Assembly: GCA_020726505.1 (NCBI GenBank)
Contig: JAHLEZ010000038.1
Location: forward strand, 388,698-452,697
Origin: Leptodontidium sp. MPI-SDFR-AT-0119
Taxonomy: Eukaryota; Ascomycota; Leotiomycetes; Helotiales; Leptodontidiaceae
Direction of reading: 5' to 3'
Length of the DNA: 64,000 bases
Under the pieces are notes generated by a model. That model searched no databases. It was given only the letters and a program-made list of their open reading frames with translations, and had not been told where the DNA came from. The translations under genes and the position numbers were made by a program. How positions within the stretch are numbered: the first letter of the stretch is position 1; the number at the start of each line of letters is the position of its first letter. Positions 46,928 to 59,640 of the stretch are shown here, piece by piece.

Positions 46928-48302
46928 GACGAAACGAAGTAGGCAAAGAGAAGTGCAATTTGAGCGTGTGTTGAATGTTCAGCGAGGGGAATTGAGGGAC
47001 TTAAGAGGTGATCCGCGAGCGCTTGCTTGTCGAAATTGGACTGGTCTCGTCCACACAGCTTTGCCGCTCCCAGCTGCCGTATGCCGTCTCAAATTCAACC
47101 TAGTCTTGCGCATGAAATCTCAGTCCCTCCAGGCTCCAGCCAGGACTCGTTTGTCGTGCAGTCCCCCCTCTTCCTCGGCATTACCGAAGATCGAGAAATC
47201 AGCCTGTGATCACTCCAATGTTGCTCGGAATCCAATCCACTACACCCTCCCCCTGGAGCCTGTGATCATCTCCGTGTAGATGAGGCCAAACGACCTTCCC
47301 ATTGTAGAAGTGATACTTCGAGGTATAATTATACTGTACCTATTCTGGTAGCGCGTACAGTCCTGCCACAGCAGCGCCCTGAGCGAAGGGATCCGCGGAA
47401 TAGCCATCAATCACCAGATCCATCCTTCCAATATGCAACGGCTGTCGGATCGAGCTCCTTCCGAGGTCGTATGACCTGCCTCCTTGCAATCTTCCACGAT
47501 AGTCTGCCTGTTTGTAATCCATTCTCCCAACGCCGGCGTTTCGTATTCAGTCCGTGGGATGCTTAGCAGAGGCTGCGATGCTGCCATTGTCATGCAGATC
47601 GTCAACTGACATAGCCACGTTTGGCAGAAATCGGTCCTTCTCGTCACAGATCAGCCCAGAACAATGGATACAGTGCATGTCGTCGTCTCCACCGGCCCAA
47701 GGGAGCTCACCGAGATCTCACCGAGATCCTTCTCCCCGACGCGTAATGCCACGACGTAGCCAGGCAGAAGCTGGCCACGTCGTCGTGAGGCATTTCTTCT
47801 ATTGGCCAGCTCATACCGCACGAAGGGAATGCCAAGGGCAAGCCTCCGCTGTCGCCGTCACCAAGTGAGGCATTTCCGCGAGGATTGTGATGGTGCAACA
47901 GCGAGAAGAGGGCCGCGAGCTGAGCTCACGCTCGTATCTCGGGCAATGCGATGCCATCCAGAGGAATGATCGCCGTCGCGATGGTCACAAGCATCGAATC
48001 TAGAGTGGCAGATCGAGGAGGATCAAGGGTTCTGGCTCTAACCCGCCGTGCCGTGAAAGTTTTCAGCTGCAGCGGCGTTGGCGAAGGGGGCATATGGCGT
48101 GGGTCTCGTTGGGAAGGAGTCGATGGCGCATGGCGCGGGTAAATGGCCGAGTAAAAGGGGTGTTGGGAAGAGATTGAAGAGGATGAAGGTCGAGCAGCGG
48201 GGGGGGCGAGCTCTTATAGACGTTGAAAGCGGCGCTGGGCCCGTGCACGCGCCTTGCCCGAAGCAGAGGGTCGCTAAACCCGGGGGGGCAAACCGCAGTA
48301 CT
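46928..48302. other. intergenic border region
   Basis: About 1.4 kb of normal to GC-rich DNA with short overlapping frames on both strands and no splice support. It ends abruptly at about 48302, where AT-rich DNA begins; the last 20 bases contain a run of seven G. Confidence 0.45.
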
Positions 48303-49391
48303 GAGATTATATTAATATACATATAAAATTAAAGTTATAAATAAGTCGAAAAATTAATAATTAATTATTATTAAAAAGATTAAAATTAAAGTAATGTCTC
48401 TTATATTTTTACACTTTATAATTAAGTAAAGAAAAAACCGCGAACTAAAGAGGTATAAATAATCGATTATTATTTTTTTATTTTTATAAATTTATATACT
48501 TTAAATATATTCGTTTTTTATAATTACGTAAATCGTCCTTATTATTATTATTTTCTTATATTTAATATTATAATAAAGTTAACTTATTATTTCCTTTTTA
48601 TTAATTTAAATATTATATAAATTATTTTAAGTATTAATAATAATAAGAAAGATATTTATAATATAAATAAGCTTGTTTAGTTTAATACGAGATAAATATA
48701 AATATTTCGTAGATTTAATTAATTTAATTTTCGAGGTATTTATATAATTAAGTAATAAGAGATAAGATTAAAGGCTAGCTAAGAAGTAGTCTTAAAGAAT
48801 ACTCTAAAAAGAATAATAGTAAAAAAGGTAAGGAAGATATTATTATAAAGATTAAGGAAAGCGATATAACGTGAGCTTTAATAATTAAGAATATATCTTT
48901 TCTTATAAAGTGTTAGTCTATAGGTCCTTACATAAGTATACTTCGGTTTAGAAAAGGGGGTGCGGGTTAAAGTCAGGGGTTAGAGTCTAGCCGGACTAGT
49001 TTCGGTGGAGATTTAGTAAGGTTTCGTAATATATAGTCTGGCTCTCCTTACACTCTCTTAAAATACACATAGATTTTTAAACTAACTATTTATTACTCTG
49101 TTACTATATTCACATTAGAATATATTCACACATACGGCGTAGTATATAAACCGGTACTATACTGACATAAAGTAAGGCATTCTTTTAAATATATTAATTA
49201 TAAAAGAGAAAGAATAAAAGTACTTAAAGATAAAATAAGGAGTTAGTAAATAAGATTACGTTTACTAGTTAAATAAGTAGTAGTATTTAAGCCCTACGTA
49301 TATTAGAGTTCTATTAATTTATAGTAATTCCTTAGGTATTCCTTGTGTTTTCCTCACGCCGTAGTTATAGGGATAACGCGCCGGCCGTATT

Positions 49392-49417
49392 GTTTTGGTA
49401 TAATAATATACTAAAAC
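49392..49417. repeat. AT palindrome, copy 1
   Basis: GTTTTGGTATA, a short centre, then TATACTAAAAC. This copy keeps GG in the left arm where the others have AG, so it is the least altered. Confidence 0.75.
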
Positions 49418-49462
49418 AATTGCGTATAGACCCTTACGTCGCCCCCTTAGCGCCTACTTACC

Positions 49463-49486
49463 TTTTAGTATATTAATATATTAAAA
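49463..49486. repeat. AT palindrome, copy 2
   Basis: TTTTAGTATA, centre, then ATATTAAAA; the same near-palindrome as at 49392. Confidence 0.7.
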
Positions 49487-50815
49487 TAATTTCCCTTAAA
49501 CTTATATTAATATCACTAAAATCCTCGACTTACATTTTGTTAATTAAAACTAAACCGCGTTAATATATTAATTTTACTCTTTACTAAGAATAATAAAAAC
49601 TTAAATATACTTATAAGCCGAGCTTTAATCTAACTAGTAGTAAGAAAGACTAACTTATTAGCCTTAATTTAAACCCCGTTAATATACCTTGTCGTCGCAA
49701 AATAGTTAAGTAGGCGTCTAGTTAGCCCTTATACGTTCCAGTCGCTGCCTTATTATAGACTATTTATTAATTCTTTTAAACTTTCTTCCCCCGTGTCTTG
49801 ACCTATCTCTCCTCTCTTCTATAAGGCCTTATCTTAAGGCAAGATCCTTAATAACGAAACTATCCTCTATTACATTAATCTTATATACCCGAATAATATA
49901 TTAAATTAGACCTTTGTATTCTTTCCGCTCTTCCCCGCTAAGCTTTAGATTTAAATATAAAAGGAGGCTAGCTAAGATGTTATTAATACTATTTGAATTT
50001 AATGTGCCGACCCTTCCTCTAAAACTAACAAGGTCGTGTCCGAATATATTATACTCAAGAAGCCTATACTATTAACCCTCTATAAGCGCAGCCAAGTCGT
50101 ATACGTAGAAGTATATAAAAATACTAATTATATTTACTATAATACTTATTTATAAATAAATAAAGACACCTTAAGATTAATAGTAAGATCTTGTGAAGAA
50201 TTCTTGTCCCTTATAAATAATATAAATACGAACTTAATAAAGGGACTAATTAAGTTAGAGTTATTATTCTAAGTATACTTCTTTTATAAAGTAGGCAAGA
50301 TCAGGGTAAAGTAGAAATTTAAGTAGAATCGCGATGAGTTCTTATAGAAGTTATTATAATTTAAGGGCTTAAAATAATTATTATTTATTATTTAATAAAG
50401 CAAAGTAGTTTATTTAGAGACAGAATAAGACTAAGGTAGTGGACTAATTATAGCTAGTATAAAAGAAGGCCTTTAGGAAGTCTACGAGCCCTCCTAAGGT
50501 TAGAGGAATACTTATAAAGTTAGAGGTAATTAAATAGTACTCGAGTATCTTAGGATTACGGACATATTATAATAGACTATTTTAAGTAAAAAAGAGGGTA
50601 ATTAGGAAAGTGTATTGAATTTTTATTAGAAAGAAGTATATAATAGTATTATATAAGTTCTTAAGTTTTCTTAATAATATAATTTTCTGTAATAATTAAT
50701 TATTAGTTATCGCCTTAATAATAAGATTCTAATTACTAGTATAAAACCTTCCCTTATTTGTAGTCTTTATATATAATAAGTTTCTAGTTATATACTATAT
50801 AAATAAAGTCTATTA

Positions 50816-50839
50816 TTTTAATATACTAGTATATTAAAA
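50816..50839. repeat. AT palindrome, copy 3
   Basis: TTTTAATATACTAGTATATTAAAA pattern, a near-perfect inverted repeat; followed by ATTCCTCCCT. Confidence 0.7.
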
Positions 50840-50875
50840 TATTCCTCCCTTACTTCGATGTCAAGAGTTTATTAT

Positions 50876-50899
50876 TTTAGTATATTAGTATACTAAAAC
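50876..50899. repeat. AT palindrome, copy 4
   Basis: TTTTAGTATA, centre, then TATACTAAAA, 60 bp from copy 3 and followed by a similar C-rich flank (ATTCCCCCC). The shared flank suggests a duplicated unit larger than the palindrome. Confidence 0.75.
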
Positions 50900-53085
50900 A
50901 TTCCCCCCCTTGCCTCGTTATTATAAGAACACCCGTGTTTAAGTTATTAGAATCCCGTTATATATAAATAACGCGCTTCCTAGTATATCGCTATTTTATT
51001 TACCCTTTATTAGCTAACGTTTACACTTACTTATAATAAGATTCAAACTATTAGTCGAATCGCTCTAAGTAGTAATAAAAGCCCCCTCCTCTCTTAACTT
51101 GTGTTATTTATACTAATACTCTCTAGTTCGTGGATATAGCGGAGGACCTCTTTATAAAACAAAGTGTAGTCGATATATATAATATTACATATTAAAGTCA
51201 GTAATCTTCCTCGAGCTTCGACGTCGCCTAATAAGAATAATATAATACCCCCTTGTCTACTAGAATTTAGAGTCGACTTTTATTAGCTATACTTCTTCTT
51301 CCTCTCCCTCTTCGATATTAGTCTCTTTACCCTCACTCCTTAAAGCCCCGGCTTCCTTAACCCCGGCGAACCCGAGTCCTCTTCTTATTAAGACTTTAGT
51401 TATAACCTTTATATTAAAACCGGCCCCTTACTTTTTAAAAACCCTTACCTTTTTATTAATACTAAAATCTTCTCCTTCCCTTATTAAACCTCCGGCTTCT
51501 TTAACGACATTATAGTCTTCTCCTTCTTTTACTAAGCCTCTCGCGTCGAGTTCCTAGTAACTATTGACATAGACTCCGGCTAACCCCTTAACTATTATAT
51601 TTATAATAAACACTATAATAAAGAATATATTATTAACGAAGATTACGAAGATTAAGCTACTCTTATACCTAGGTAGTTTATAATAAAGAACGTTAATACG
51701 CTAGTTAAATAAAAAGGCAATCACATTTAAGGCAATTTCAGTATATATATAAGTCCGTAATATTTATATTTGTGATCCTCGAACTAAACCTACGAACATA
51801 ATTATTTATATATAAACTACTTACCTCTTACTTTCCTATAAGCCTCTTACCCTTTAAAAGTATACTTTATTATTAATCTAATTCCTTATAATATATATAT
51901 AAGTTGAGAAGTTATTTAAGCTAAGTTAACTAACCCCTTATTAAACTAAAGTAGCTTATTAGTTGTTATCTGCCTTTTCTATTAGTGTATTATACTTAAA
52001 AATAAGCTAATAGGCATATAACTTAGCCTTAGTCGACTCGCTTAGTACTTTATTTATTTTACTCAGCGCTTCATCGACTACCTAAGAAAATTAGTAAGGA
52101 GTCGCGATATAGTATATAGAGCCCACTTGAAGCTTTTCGTAGAACTCGTCACAGTATATAGTGTTAACCTTAGCCTTAATCTCCTTACTCTTATCTACGA
52201 GCTTAAGATTAAATACCTTTTAGTCTATAGTCTCGAAATACTTAATTTTTAACTTATAAACCACGTGAGTTTTAATAATCTACTTAAGAGTATAAGGCGA
52301 TAGTAATTTAATAAGAGATATATTCGTGTAAAAGGGAGGGTTTAAAGAGGAGGATTTACTTTAAAAAGGATTAAGATCAAGGCCCTTTAGCTTTATAAAT
52401 TAAATCACAGTAAGTATAACAAGTTAACTAATCTTCTCGACTTCGCCTAGGCCCTCAAGGACGTCGAAATCAAAAACTATTAAGATTCTATTAAAGTTAG
52501 TAAATAATCTCAAATTAAGTACAAGTGATTATAGACTTTAAGTCATTAATAAAGTTAGCTTAATATCCCTTTAACTATACTATAGAACTTTCTTTTAACT
52601 TTCTATCTTAAATAACTCTCTTAAATTATACCTCTAATAACAGATTAATATATACTTAACTTCTATATAAGGCAACTTATTAACTAGTACTATATACCTC
52701 ACTGAGTTATTAATATCACTTAAGACAATAGTATATCTTATTATTATAGTAATTAATACGTCTAAAACCGGTTCGATTTTCAAGTATTAATAAATTAAGG
52801 ACTAGCCTTTAGAGATCGCTGACGTATTATATAGGGCATTACTAAAGATATTACTAAGTTAAATTAATAGAAGCGCATTCCTTTTCTAAGTAACTTACTT
52901 TAATACTCCCTGAGTGATTTAATTACGCGCTATGTCCGCTATTTTATATAAGTATAGATAGTGTCTTTATTAATAAAAGAAAGACGACCCTACTTTATTT
53001 GTTTTAGCTGTTTAATTAGTAGTATAAGGGTAACGTATCTCGGGGTAAGTTAGCTTATACGCGCGTGTTAGCCGGCAATTATTTA

Positions 53086-53110
53086 TTTTAGTATATTAGT
53101 ATATTAAAAC
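53086..53110. repeat. AT palindrome, copy 5
   Basis: TTTTAGTATA, centre, then TATATTAAAAC, the same family. Confidence 0.7.
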
Positions 53111-53445
53111 ATTTAACTTATAATACAACTAAATCCTATCGCCTATTTAATAAACACTATAACTATAACATCTTATAATCTTAAGACACAAAGTAATAGC
53201 TTAAAACAGTTAATCTTACTCCGCAAGATCGTTACGAAACGTAAACGCGCGACTAAGACTAAAACCTTAAGCGATAAAATCAAGAAAGCTCTAAAGAAGG
53301 GGTAAAAAAAGAATAAAGCGAATATTATAATAAAGAATATAAAGTAGAAAGAAAGGAATAAGCTTTCTTAATAAAGAGTTCGGGCAGCGAAGGCTAAATA
53401 ATATACTTTTTTAACTTTCTTTCTTTATGTCGGTATATACTCGTC

Positions 53446-53632
53446 TGTAAGGGGGTAGTATCAAAAAGGTGGCACGTAGCACGAAAACCTGTGGTTCGTA
53501 TGCTTTGTTATGCCCTTTATTTTGTACATCTTTTCTAAGAAGGAGCTCGAGGAAGAGCTCCCTTATATGCTAGCTAGGAGGTCACGTGGTACACGTGACC
53601 CCGGCATTTAGGCTTGACTATACATCCCAACA
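53446..53632. repeat. short LTR-like unit with double CACGTG palindrome
   Basis: 187 bp bounded by TGTAAGGGG and CCCAACA, so TG...CA on both strands; read on the minus strand it starts TGTTGGGATG like many LTRs. It keeps many CA/TG dinucleotides, unlike its surroundings. At 53580-53600 lies a perfect inverted repeat, GGTCACGTG, GTA, CACGTGACC, with two E-box cores. No target-site duplication was visible. Probably a solo LTR or one LTR of a degraded element. Confidence 0.55.
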
Positions 53633-54829
53633 CTTTATCTTATATTAACCGTCTTAAGGTATTATTATTAACCGCGCTATAAAGTATCCTCGAAACTCAC
53701 TTTAGTACGTAAAGGGCAGTCTAGCGCGCGATATACGTTATTAGTAGTAAAAAACTAAGTAATAAGGTATCCTTTAATTCCGGTACACTTAAAATAATCC
53801 TTATAAAGGCTTATTATAAAGGCTAAGTTTCGACGTCTAATTAACTATAAGATCTTATGTATAAGGACTTAAATTAAGAAACTCTTATTAATGTAATTGT
53901 TAATTATAGCGAAAATAACTAAACTAAGGACTAAGTCACTTAAAAGATCGTTACTGAAATATTATTTAAAGGGATCGGCTAACTACTTAAGACCTTTAAT
54001 AACATCTCAGGTGTTATTGATTTCCCTTTACCCCCGATAGACTTCGAACTAAGGCTCCCTTTTAAACTAAGCCGTACTATTATAAACGCTAAAGTCGCTT
54101 TTAAATATACAGCTAACATTATCTTTACTAATTAATTAATTAAGTATCACATCGACACAAGTCACGTTAAGCTCGTAGCTCTCGCGGGACAATGTGAAAA
54201 GATTTAATTCGTTATATTATATACCGAAGCTAACGTTTCCCTCTTCCTCGAACTAGACCACAGCTTCTAATCCCTTATTACTAAGTTATATAATCTTATA
54301 GTAATTTACTAAACTTTAAGTTACGTCCTTTTCCTCCTTTTAAAGTTAATTTACGTAACCTTTACGATTATAGCCGGAATTTTATATAATAATTCTTTCC
54401 GTATATACTAAAATATTTAAGGGGCGACAATAAGAATAGTCTACGCCTTAAATAAATATAAAGAAGGAAATAACGAAGATAAACTAAACTATATTATTAA
54501 ATTATAACTAGACACTTTAAAAAAAGGTATAAAGTAGAAGCCTTTACGTCGAGAGATTAAGGCGGCGATTAAATCGGCTTACCTTTAGAACCTTCGCAGA
54601 GACAAGGGGCTCTTAAAATATACTAACTAAGTAAAGGCTTTTATTATAAAGTATTTCCTAGAAGCCACACTTAAGGCTTTAAATATAATAAAAGATAAAG
54701 TAATAAACTAACCGTTAGTACTTAAGTTACAGGACTAAGGCGTAAAGTAAAATAAAGATAAAGGTAATAAGTTAAAGAAAGAGGATAATATATTAAAATA
54801 ATAAAGTATAGAGAACTAAATAGAAGGCG

Positions 54830-55250
54830 AGGGTAAAGAATTAAAGGATATAAGTGTAAATAATAAAAAAGAGTTAAAAGAAGATATTAATAAGTAAGGA
54901 GATTATATTCTAGAGTAAGAGGATAATAAGGGAAGTAAATATACGACTAATAAGGCAAGTAAGGAAAAAGGTAGCAAAGACGAGAATAGTAAGGCGAATA
55001 AAGAAGAAAGTAATAAGGAGGTATATAATTAGGCGAGTGAGAAAGAGGAAAGTAAGGAAGTATATAGCTAGGTAAGTAAGGTAAAGGGAAGTAATAATAA
55101 GGAAGATAAAGAGAACAAGGAGGGTAAAAGTGAGGATAAGGAGGATAAAGAAAGCGAGGAGAGTAGAAGTGAAGATAAAGACAATAGAGTAAGCTAAGAC
55201 TAAGATAATATTGTAGTTCAAGACAACGACGAGTAAATAGAAGTTTAGGA
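54830..55250 (+). repeat. purine-rich low-complexity tract
   Basis: Rich in AAG, GAG, GAT and AGT triplets on the plus strand; the plus frame reads as Lys/Glu/Ser/Asn-rich with stop codons. Probably a RIP-altered acidic, repetitive coding region. Confidence 0.5.
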
Positions 55251-55265
55251 GACTAAGTAATACTA

Positions 55266-55500
55266 AATGAGTAATTAAGTAATATAATATTATATATAAA
55301 ATTAGTAATTAGATTGCCTTATATCAAATTATCAGTTATTAACTAAGTCAAGAAGTAATAACAGATTAGTAATTATAACTTAAATTAAGAAGGTATAACA
55401 AATTATTAGTCATTAGCTGAGTCTAAGGGTAATAATACAAGAGTAGTTACTAACTAAGTTAAGACGTGATACTAGATTAATAGTCACTGATTACTTTTGG
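55266..55500. repeat. degenerate tandem-like repeats
   Basis: Recurring words such as ACTAAGT(C/T)AAG, TAATAACAGATTAGTAAT and similar at intervals of roughly 50-60 bp. Too altered to define a unit precisely. Confidence 0.35.
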
Positions 55501-55565
55501 GATAAATAATTATAAGTAGTATTTTTATATAAATAAGATCCTTAATAAAAAATAATTACTAATTC

Positions 55566-55590
55566 TTTTAGTATATTAATATATTAAAAC
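55566..55590. repeat. AT palindrome, copy 6
   Basis: TTTTAGTATA, centre, then TATATTAAAAC, followed by CCCTTATATT; the same family as at 49392. Confidence 0.7.
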
Positions 55591-57164
55591 CCCTTATATT
55601 TATATACTCTTAAGTATTCGCTCTTTTAATATAAAGAGCTCAGTAAAGTACTGTGAGATACTCCCTGGCCTATATACACCCTTCCCTTACTAAGATAAGC
55701 CGTCTTATACTACTGACTACTAAATCCGCCTACTAGTGTCCTTTGCCGTCGAGATTAAAGTCCTATTTCTATCTGGCAGCGGAATTATTTAATAAAATAA
55801 AAAGAAGTTAACGAAGAAGTTATATTGTTATTCCTTCCGAATCTCTAAGTGCGAGTTTAAAGTAGTATTTACTTTTTAATATATTACTTAGTATTACTTA
55901 TTATTAAAATATTTACGATTATAACTTAGACAAAATAATTATAAATAATCAAATATTATCCGCGGATCCTTAATCTTTGTCTTATTAGAAATATATAAAT
56001 ATAAAGGAGCCTAAAAGTATTATATTAAGTCGTTATAATAAAAGGTAATATTATTATCTTCGATCTTGCTCCGTATCTCTAGTTATTTTAAATTCCCTTC
56101 CTTTATTAGTACTTAAAGAACAACTTGTTAATACTTCCGGAAATATAAATAATTTAATAAATTTAAGACCTTTTTTAAGTATAAGTGCCCCACGGCCTCT
56201 AAGAGTAACTTTAGGACATTATTAAGCTCTTAAGTAACTCGCCTTACTTCGCGTGTCTTCTAATTAAGCCCTAAGACATCTCTGAATACTATTAAAAAAT
56301 TAGGCTAAATATCCTCTTATATCTTAAGGCGCGCTTAATTAACGACTAGTAGGAATTAGGCGTAGTTTATTTAAGTTAAGGTTAACTCGAATCCTAACTT
56401 ACGGCGTAAAGTCTTATTTTGCCCTTAGTATTAGTTATATTAAAGGGTTCTTACTTTATATAACGCCCCTTAAGTAAAGAAGTGTTATAAGTATTTTAAG
56501 AGGGCGTAAAGTAAGTAACTCTGACTTTTATTAATCCCGTCACTTAAGGTAGTTATAATAACTACTTTAAATAACTTATAAAACTTCTTAATATTACTTA
56601 CTATAAAGTCGTAGTATTACGGAGACGTAATCGCTTATGTAAAAGGCGGGGTTTGTAACTATTAGTGGAACGTAATATCTTCCTAGTCCTCGATCGCCTT
56701 CGTTTAGATCTTATTAAAACAAACTAAGAGAACGGTATTAAGTAGTCGAGCCTTTAATTAGAGCGACTTTACCCGGCCACGAGCCGCCTTATAACTAGTT
56801 ATAAATCGTGTCTTATTATTTGTGTAACTATTCTCGATCGTCGCTTACTTCTTCTTTCCTGTAAGTTTCTTATTTAAGGTAATAGAGAGTTAAGTGACTT
56901 AATTAAAATAAAGCTCTAAGAGGCTAAGGTTACTAAAGGAATAGACTATTCTTATGTCACAAATTTCCTTCTTAATTATATAATACTATAAGTACTTTAA
57001 TTTAGCTTTATAAATCTAAGAACCTTTAGCTAGTTTGTATATTATATTACACGCCTTAGCTAAGAACTTGACGTTATAGTACTCTGTTACGCCTAAAGGC
57101 CCTTTAGGGTATAAGTTCTTTAGAAGTTTCTCTAAGTAATATCGCTTTTATAAGTAGACTTAAG

Positions 57165-57413
57165 TGTGACGACTGTCGCTGCCCAGAGCCTCATTTCCAC
57201 CGGCTCCACTTAGTATTGCCCGATCGGGACGTACCGAGATTACTATAGTGCTAGGCATACCGACCTCTTGTATATAGACTTCTTCTTTCTATACCTTCTT
57301 TCCTCTATAGTTGTAAATTCTAAGTTAATACTTAGTATTGTCATATATCTCTTGTATTAATATGTGAGGCGTCAGTTACACGTGACTGCCGTCTTTCTAA
57401 GGCAAGCGTCACA
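57165..57413 (+). repeat. candidate 5' LTR of the Gypsy element
   Basis: 249 bp starting TGTGAC and ending GTCACA, a perfect 6-bp terminal inverted repeat with TG...CA. It is less altered than the interior. It lies 131 bp upstream of the gag start. No second copy exists in the window to prove it. Confidence 0.55.
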
Positions 57414-57544
57414 TTATCTATAACTCTTTTCTTTACGTCTAAGAAGACAGTAAATATCCCTCGCCCCCTAATTCTCCTGTGAGTGGTTACGACTTAAAAG
57501 CTCAAATATAAGAAAGGCCTATATTAAGCTTTATAACTTGACGA

Positions 57545-59240
57545 ATGGCAGTATTAAAACCCCTACTAACAGCGAAGTCAACATCTACTTCGCTACTATT
57601 ACCCTCATTCTCCTCCCCGACTTCTGCCTCTATACGACGAAGTCGAAACCCTCTCTTCGCCGGACCTCTCCCTCTAACTCGCTAAGTTAAGCCAAAAGTC
57701 GTCCCTCCTCTAATAAAGCGACCTACTATAGACGACGTTAATATATCGTCTGCCTCTTCTTCCGTCCCCTTACTTGACTCTCCTAATGCTAATAATCCTA
57801 CAGTTAATACTTCTACTAATACGCCAGGGAGTAGTGTAGAGCCTACAAGGACACATATAAGAGAGACACTATAAGAAAGCTGACTTCGCATCTTAGAAGA
57901 GCAACTCGCGGAGAGTCGTATAGAGAACTAGTGGTTAAAGTTGTCTCTTTAATAACAGCGACAAACGACTGACGAGCCTCTACTACGTAGACCTGCCCTA
58001 AGATCTGTAACTTTCTAAGAAGGGGACATACCCCTTTATCCCTTAATTAAGAAAACTCTTGCCCCCAAGTTAGAAAAAGGCAAAGGTAAGGCATAAAGTG
58101 CTCCTAATCTTAGTAGACTACTAGACGACGATAGTGATAACGGCTACTGACCTCCTTATATCCTACGTCGTCGTTCCCCCTCTTTCTTTAAGATGTCTTA
58201 GATGTTTACGGCCTCACGAATCGAGAAGATTCCTAACTTAAACGATAAACTTTCGGACGGCGTTAATTATAGTCCACGTTTATAAGAAGTCTAGGTCTAG
58301 AACGCCTTACGTTAGTACGACGAATACTTTGTCGACGACGACTACTAAAAGGACTAATTACTAACATAAACAAAAGGAATAGCTCGCACGTTCTTAGAAC
58401 CCTCCTTCTTGTCTTTAACGCTTAATGACGACGGAAACATTATAGATGCGCTTGACTTAGTTAACTAAGTAGTCAAATTCCTGACTAATCCCTATAAGTA
58501 ATAGACAGCGCGTAACCTTTACTTCGCATTAAAGATAAAAGCCGCAAGACAAACCTTTTAAGACTTTTACTAATAGTTCAGAATTCTTACTAGTTAAGGC
58601 GGCGTAATTAACAAGTCAATCCTTAAAATAGACTTATAGAACAAGCTCCTATCCCGTTTACGTAAGCAACTATTTTATAAGTATTAAAGAGCTAAAACTC
58701 TAGAAGAGTATATAAAAATAGTTTAAGCTAAGGACTAAGGATAAATTGTAGAAAACACTATTTACACTAGTCACTTTAGCCCCTTAGTAATAAGTATAAA
58801 TTCCTACCCCCAGTCCTAAGTTAATATCTCCTTAGGGACTACGGGAAAGTCACTCTAAGCTTCTACTGCTTTTTCGTCCTAGAGACGAGAGATTAGTCAG
58901 CCCTTAAGTTAATAAATCTTTACACGAGCCGACACACCTCGTGCTTAAACACTAATAAATGCCCCACGGCATTTCGCCTAACGGCCCCTTAGTCGTGGTT
59001 ATGCCTCCCGTGTTAACGAGATAGAGGTAGGCGCCGACGACGGCGGTCTTATGTCTAACAGCCAAGCTACAGACGACAACGACAACTTACTAGTGGAGGA
59101 ACTTACCCCACAAGTAAAAGACTTAGCCTAGGAAAAGGCTCCTTCCTAGGCATAGTATAAGATATACGACATCTTGACCTTACGAAGCTTCTTAGCGGAC
59201 TAGCACTTACTACTCGCATCGCTCTCTCTAAGAATAGACT
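57545..59240 (+). pseudogene. gag remnant
   Basis: From ATG 57545 (MAVLKPLLTAKSTSTSLLLP) with several stops and likely frame changes. A segment near 58540-58760 (FRILTS, KTLEEYIKI) has the pattern of the Gypsy capsid domain. No intact CCHC knuckle was recognised downstream. Confidence 0.6.
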
Positions 59241-59249
59241 CACGTATAA

Positions 59250-59640
59250 GTTACTTACACTTCTTAATTCCGGAGCTAATAGTTATTATTTTATTAATTA
59301 CTCTCTTTTAAAGTCTCTTTCTTTCTTCTTAAAACCTTTAATTTACTTACTACTTTTACTTGTCCCTATTAAAGGATTTAATAGTCGAACTGGCTAGACT
59401 ATTAGCTATTACACCACGTTGAATTTAACAGTCGACAAGCGTCTATAATCATTTACTCCTTTCTTGATTACTTACTTAGGAAACTATAAAGTAATTATTA
59501 GAAGATTATGGCTAAAACATCACGAAGTGCTCTTAGATGCCGCTAAACGACGGCTTATCTAGCCATTGGACTACCCCTTAATAATAAGTTATAGTAAACT
59601 AATTGAGGTCCGAGACTTACGTGTACACAAGATTCACTAA
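59250..59640 (+). pseudogene. retroviral-type aspartic protease remnant
   Basis: LLNSGANSYYFIN stands where Gypsy proteases have a (V/L)DSGA(N/T) active site. The catalytic Asp is Asn (codon at 59266-59268). The downstream flap and VIIRRLWLKHHEVLLDAA segment fit the end of the domain. Stops interrupt the frame. Confidence 0.65.

Noticed and set aside
47951..48326. Several overlapping frames at the isochore border
   Set aside because: GC-rich DNA keeps frames open on both strands; there is no splice evidence or recognisable domain.
54910..55221. Minus-strand open frame of 103 codons, very hydrophobic (Leu/Ile/Phe/Thr)
   Set aside because: It is the complement of a purine-rich low-complexity tract; the apparent membrane protein is a composition artefact in RIP-altered DNA.
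57682..57891. Minus-strand open frame of 69 codons
   Set aside because: It is antisense to the Gypsy gag remnant, which has better evidence on the plus strand.
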